6,214 nt of DNA from the NCBI GenBank assembly GCA_964383855.1, contig CAYLIP010000094.1, positions 1-6,214 of the forward strand, read 5' to 3'. The notes under the pieces are model-generated. The model searched no databases, was not told the DNA's origin, and saw only the letters and a program-made list of their open reading frames with translations. The position numbers were made by a program, and so were the translations under genes. Shown here piece after piece: positions 5,871-6,214 of the stretch; the first letter of the stretch is position 1; every line of letters starts with the position of its first letter. The DNA comes from CAZHAC01 sp964383855. Its GTDB lineage: Bacteria > Chloroflexota > Dormibacteria > Dormibacterales > Dormibacteraceae.

Positions 5871-6214
5871 TCCGGTCCTCCTCCCCGATCCAGCCCGATG
5901 CCTCAACCGCGTAGTAGGTGATGACGATGTCGGCGACGGCGCGCGCGATGGCGGTCAGCGACTCGAGCGCGGCCCGCCTGCGGTCGATCCAGCCGCGCTG
6001 GCTCGCCGCCTCCAGCATGGCGTACTCGCCGCTCACCTGGTAGGCGGCCAGCGGGCGGTCGAAGCGCGGCCGGGCCCGGGCCAGGAGGTCGAGCGAGGTG
6101 ATCGCCGGCTTGACCATGAGCAGGTCGGCGCCCTCGGCGGCGTCGAGCTCCATCTCGCGGAGGGCCTCCCGCCCGTTGGCCGGATCCATCTGGTAGGAGC
6201 GGCGGTCGCCGAAG
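5863..6214 (-). CDS. hemB: Delta-aminolevulinic acid dehydratase (porphobilinogen synthase), C-terminal part (cut by right window edge)
   Basis: Condenses two 5-aminolevulinate molecules to porphobilinogen. The last 116 codons are visible; the gene begins beyond the right edge, where the frame is still open. The fragment starts at FGDRRSYQMDPAN, a hallmark of the family. It continues with GADLLMVKP (fragment residues 28-36), whose lysine (35) is the Schiff-base residue, then AAYQVSGEYAM (56-66), RGWID and ITYYAVEASGWI near the C-terminus. The metal-site cysteine region, if any, is outside the window, so zinc versus magnesium dependence cannot be told. The usual MVKPxxxYLD reads MVKPAITSLD, with Ser for Tyr. 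The stop TGA (5863-5865) overlaps the hemQ TTG start region by 8 nt, making hemB the upstream partner in the haem operon. The promoter must lie outside the window. Confidence 0.95.
   Translation of the reverse strand, partial: FGDRRSYQMDPANGREALREMELDAAEGADLLMVKPAITSLDLLARARPRFDRPLAAYQVSGEYAMLEAASQRGWIDRRRAALESLTAIARAVADIVITYYAVEASGWIGEEDRIG
5876..5882 (-). promoter_or_regulatory. Strong ribosome binding site for hemQ, encoded inside hemB
   Basis: On the minus strand AGGAGGA (5882 to 5876) lies 5 nt before the TTG at 5870-5868, an excellent Shine-Dalgarno at a normal distance. The same bases encode the Glu-Glu-Asp near the end of HemB. It decides the hemQ start, because the only nearby ATG lies upstream of this site. 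Confidence 0.75.

Overview
The window is a GC-rich (about 70% by eye), densely packed bacterial chromosomal segment. Every supported gene lies on the minus strand, so transcription runs from the high-coordinate end to the low-coordinate end. Protein signatures point to Actinomycetota or a close high-GC relative. HemE carries the RQAGRSLPEYR form typical of actinobacteria. HemH is of the Gram-positive coproporphyrin ferrochelatase type. The thiamine-diphosphate enzyme closely resembles mycobacterial IlvG (Rv1820) as I remember it. The exact phylum cannot be fixed from this sequence alone; deep-branching actinobacteria (Thermoleophilia-like) or Dormibacterota/Chloroflexota remain possible.

Region 1 (about 2125-6214) is a haem-biosynthesis operon in the order hemB (3' part only) > hemQ/chdC > hemL > hemE > hemH/cpfC. 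All junctions overlap: 8 nt for hemB/hemQ, 4 nt (ATGA) for hemQ/hemL, 4 nt (ATGA) for hemL/hemE and 8 nt for hemE/hemH. HemL makes 5-aminolevulinate from glutamate-1-semialdehyde, HemB condenses it to porphobilinogen, and HemE makes coproporphyrinogen III. HemH inserts iron into coproporphyrin III, and HemQ decarboxylates coproheme to haem b. HemQ together with a Gram-positive-type HemH indicates the coproporphyrin-dependent route. The coproporphyrinogen oxidase (CgoX/HemY) and the hemA, hemC and hemD steps are not in the window.

Region 2 (1975-2124) is the only intergenic gap, 150 nt. Most of it is a direct tandem repeat: two full 42/43-nt copies and a 34-nt partial copy. The last copy runs into the hemH stop codon. 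No known repeat family is assigned.

Region 3 (1-1974) holds a ThDP-dependent acetolactate-synthase-like enzyme, followed by the first 118 codons of a glutamate dehydrogenase that runs off the left edge. The two genes share an ATGA overlap and are probably co-transcribed. The window is mostly housekeeping. The least explained elements are the repeat array, the true substrate of the ThDP enzyme and its coupling to glutamate dehydrogenase, and the unusually compact HemL. I see no sign of a defence system, phage, insertion sequence, tRNA or rRNA.
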